From contig NZ_CP011494.1 in NCBI RefSeq assembly GCF_001043175.1, forward strand, positions 124,001 to 188,000: 64,000 nucleotides of DNA, written 5' to 3'. The first letter of the stretch is position 1. Each line of letters begins with the position of its first letter. The stretch comes from Marinobacter psychrophilus. Its GTDB lineage: Bacteria > Pseudomonadota > Gammaproteobacteria > Pseudomonadales > Oleiphilaceae. The notes under the pieces were generated by a model, which was given only the letters and a program-made list of their open reading frames with translations, was not told where the DNA came from and searched no databases. This document shows, piece after piece, positions 62,193 through 64,000 of this stretch. A program made the position numbers and the translations under genes.

Positions 62193-64000
62193 TCTGGGCG
62201 TTATAGCGATATTTCAGAAATTTCTGGGCGTCGCTGAGCACCTGAAAGGCGTCTTTCAGATGGTTCCGCTCGAAAGGCGAAAGATCCTGCGGGCGCACGT
62301 TGTTGTCGGGCTCGCGCCCGGCTTCAATGGCCAGCGCCTGATGGCGAATACGCACAATGGCGATAAACTCCAGAGCATCTCGTAGGTTACCAATGCCATC
62401 GTCCAGAATCAGGCGGGTTTTGCCGATGGCGTCCAGGCGCTCGAACGAATTCTGAGCCTTGGAGCCACAAGCCAAAGCGTGTATGCGAATAAGGTCTGAC
62501 AGTGGCGCCGTGCCACGGCGTTTCAGATTGAAGGTCTTGCCGTGCTTGCCGTCTTCTTCCATCACGAAATTACGGAAGAAGCCCAAAGGTGGCGTGCGAT
62601 TCAGAGCATTGCGCGCCATCATTGCCAAAAAACGCTGGCTGTTTGAAGCCTTTTGCGCCACCAGAGTTTTTAGCTGTTCGGCAAAATCGGTTTCCCCGTA
62701 AATACCGTCAAGATCGAAAAAGATATTGCTGTTAAGCAGGGCCCTGGCCTGGGGGTTATCGATCCAGTCGCTGAAGTAGGCTTTCCAGGCCCTCAGTGGC
62801 TGGCGCCAGCGCTCATTGGTAGCCATGATGTCACCTGTGCAGTAGGTGTAGTTGCACTCAGCCAGGCCGTCGCTGACAAACTTCGCTAATTCCAGAAAAT
62901 AGACGTCGTGTTCCTCTGCGACAAAGCTGTCGTCCAGAATCATGGCGTTGTCTTGATCGGTCACCACCAACTGTTCATCCCGCGCCATAGAGCCCAGGGC
63001 CATAAAGCAGTAGGGCACGGGCGGCGGTCCCAGCTTCTCCTCACCCAGTTCCAGCAGCCGTTGGGTGAAACTACGGCCAATCCCCGCTAGGGCACTGCCA
63101 ATCATGTGCGAGTTTGCGTCTTCATTCACCATGCGTACGAAGCTGTCGCGCACTTCCAGGCTGATTTTCTTCAGGCCTTTTACGCTGGTTTGGTGGTAAA
63201 TGTTGCTGACCAGATACAGGCTGCTTTGGCTTTCATATTTCACGATGTCAGACAGCGCAATCACTCCGCGCACTTCGTGATCGTCCATTACCGGCAAATG
63301 GTGCACGTTATTGTGCAACATGGTCAGCATGGCTTCGAAAATATAGTGGCTGGCTGGTATGGTGATCAGCCCTTCGGTCATAATGTCGCTAATCGGTGTT
63401 TCTGACGGCAGTGCTTCAGTCAACGCGCGGATGCGCAGATCGCGATCGGTGATAATGCCTTTCAGTCGCGCCTGGTCGCCTTCCCCTTCCATCAGAAGTA
63501 GCGCTGACACGCTGTTTTCGGTCATGATTCGGGCCGCTTCCTGCAGCCGAACCGTATAAGGTGCAGACACGGTTTTGCGTGAAATTAGCCGGCTTACCCG
63601 CGAGGTCATCAGCTGGTTGGATTTTTCACGCCGCGATACCGCGGAGCGCAAACGGCTTCGGTCTTCAATTTCCACATAGTCCGCAAAACCTTCGTCCTGT
63701 TCGAACAGATAATGGAAGGTTTCTGCCGGAATACGGTAAATCAGGCTGTCCTCAAGCACGGTAGCTGGAAAACGCACGTGTTTGTTCATCATCAGGCCAA
63801 ATTGGCCAAAGATGTCACCCTCACCAATCCGGTTATACAGCTCGCCCGAGCGTCGAAAAATCTCTACTGCGCCGCTGCGCACGTAATACAGGGCCTTGCT
63901 GGGATCATTTATGCGCAAAAGCTCGGTGCCGGCACGGGCATAAACGATCTCGATGGTTTCGGTCACACGGTTGACCAACTCCTCTGGCATCTCGTTAAAC
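62173..64000 (-). CDS. cNMP-binding/CBS/DUF294 nucleotidyltransferase-like protein (5' end cut)
   Basis: This signal-processing protein is read from the right edge. The frame remains open to base 64000 (F-N-E precedes the Met at 63990), and similar proteins begin about 20 residues earlier, so the start lies outside the window. A cyclic-nucleotide-binding-like domain comes first (RSGAVEIFRRSGELYNRIGEGDIFGQ). Two CBS domains follow (about 145-260 of the visible part; LKGIITDRDLRIRAL, VRGVIALSDIVKY). A DUF294 nucleotidyltransferase domain contains GSMARDEQLVVTDQDNAMI with the GS...D-x-D metal motif, and a DUF294_C region ends it. It resembles GlnD-type regulators, but its substrate is unknown. 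Confidence 0.9.
   Translation of the reverse strand, partial: FNEMPEELVNRVTETIEIVYARAGTELLRINDPSKALYYVRSGAVEIFRRSGELYNRIGEGDIFGQFGLMMNKHVRFPATVLEDSLIYRIPAETFHYLFEQDEGFADYVEIEDRSRLRSAVSRREKSNQLMTSRVSRLISRKTVSAPYTVRLQEAARIMTENSVSALLLMEGEGDQARLKGIITDRDLRIRALTEALPSETPISDIMTEGLITIPASHYIFEAMLTMLHNNVHHLPVMDDHEVRGVIALSDIVKYESQSSLYLVSNIYHQTSVKGLKKISLEVRDSFVRMVNEDANSHMIGSALAGIGRSFTQRLLELGEEKLGPPPVPYCFMALGSMARDEQLVVTDQDNAMILDDSFVAEEHDVYFLELAKFVSDGLAECNYTYCTGDIMATNERWRQPLRAWKAYFSDWIDNPQARALLNSNIFFDLDGIYGETDFAEQLKTLVAQKASNSQRFLAMMARNALNRTPPLGFFRNFVMEEDGKHGKTFNLKRRGTAPLSDLIRIHALACGSKAQNSFERLDAIGKTRLILDDGIGNLRDALEFIAIVRIRHQALAIEAGREPDNNVRPQDLSPFERNHLKDAFQVLSDAQKFLKYRYNAQIARNAT

Overview
The window looks like chromosome of a marine, halotolerant gammaproteobacterium, most likely Marinobacter or a close relative. 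This is inferred from the ectoine-type ectA plus specialised aspartate kinase, the NAD-dependent formate dehydrogenase operon, the Na+-coupled transporters (AGCS and NSS families) and the overall gene style. No rRNA, tRNA, CRISPR array, intact transposase or phage gene was seen. Both ends are open: the fds operon probably begins left of base 1, and a DUF294-type gene runs off the right end.

Layout. 0-5.6 kb: fdsB-fdsA-fdhD-fdsD, a soluble NAD+-reducing formate dehydrogenase with its sulfurtransferase. 6-11.5 kb: a GAF-GAF-GGDEF-EAL c-di-GMP enzyme, type II NADH dehydrogenase, a spermidine-synthase-like protein and a PEBP-family protein. 11.6-14.1 kb: a reduced-sulfur module (periplasmic rhodanese, YeeE/YedE thiosulfate-type transporter, 64-aa Cys-rich membrane peptide) behind GAATA-type palindromes. 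14.3-20 kb: a TVP38 membrane protein, a possible 39-aa Cys-rich peptide, an APH-fold kinase and a YnjBCD-type ABC transporter, similar in content to the E. coli ydjXYZ-ynjABCD cluster.

20-25 kb is a decay zone. It holds a broken short-chain dehydrogenase, a truncated aldehyde dehydrogenase behind an intact acetolactate-synthase-like gene, a mercuric-reductase fragment, a cytochrome c that has lost a heme cysteine and gained a stop, and an internally deleted small membrane protein. 23.8-29.7 kb: a YiiX-like hydrolase, an EthD protein, an ECF sigma/ZAS anti-sigma pair, a TVP38-flavin disulfide reductase fusion and a radical SAM protein.

30.8-33 kb is the most striking locus. ectA has a strong promoter and a palindrome at the predicted start site, and ask_ect is present. 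ectB is reduced to a 21-codon N-terminal stub and ectC is absent between them, so the ectoine operon is gutted.

33-64 kb is mostly ordinary core and metabolic sequence: DUF3429/DUF6482, Sfp-type PPTase, PdxH, a DUF748 protein, YfbR, SPFH/NfeD, a YafJ-type amidotransferase, TM2 and SprT proteins, a membrane diguanylate cyclase, TauE/SafE, a lytic transglycosylase, MetNIQ with a strong terminator, Na+/alanine symporter, CBS protein, S-formylglutathione hydrolase, MATE, EamA and NSS transporters, a two-component system beside a periplasmic MsrA-MsrB fusion, and a DnaQ-type exonuclease with a cNMP/CBS/DUF294 protein. S-formylglutathione hydrolase makes formate, which the Fds enzyme at the left end would oxidise to CO2 and NADH.
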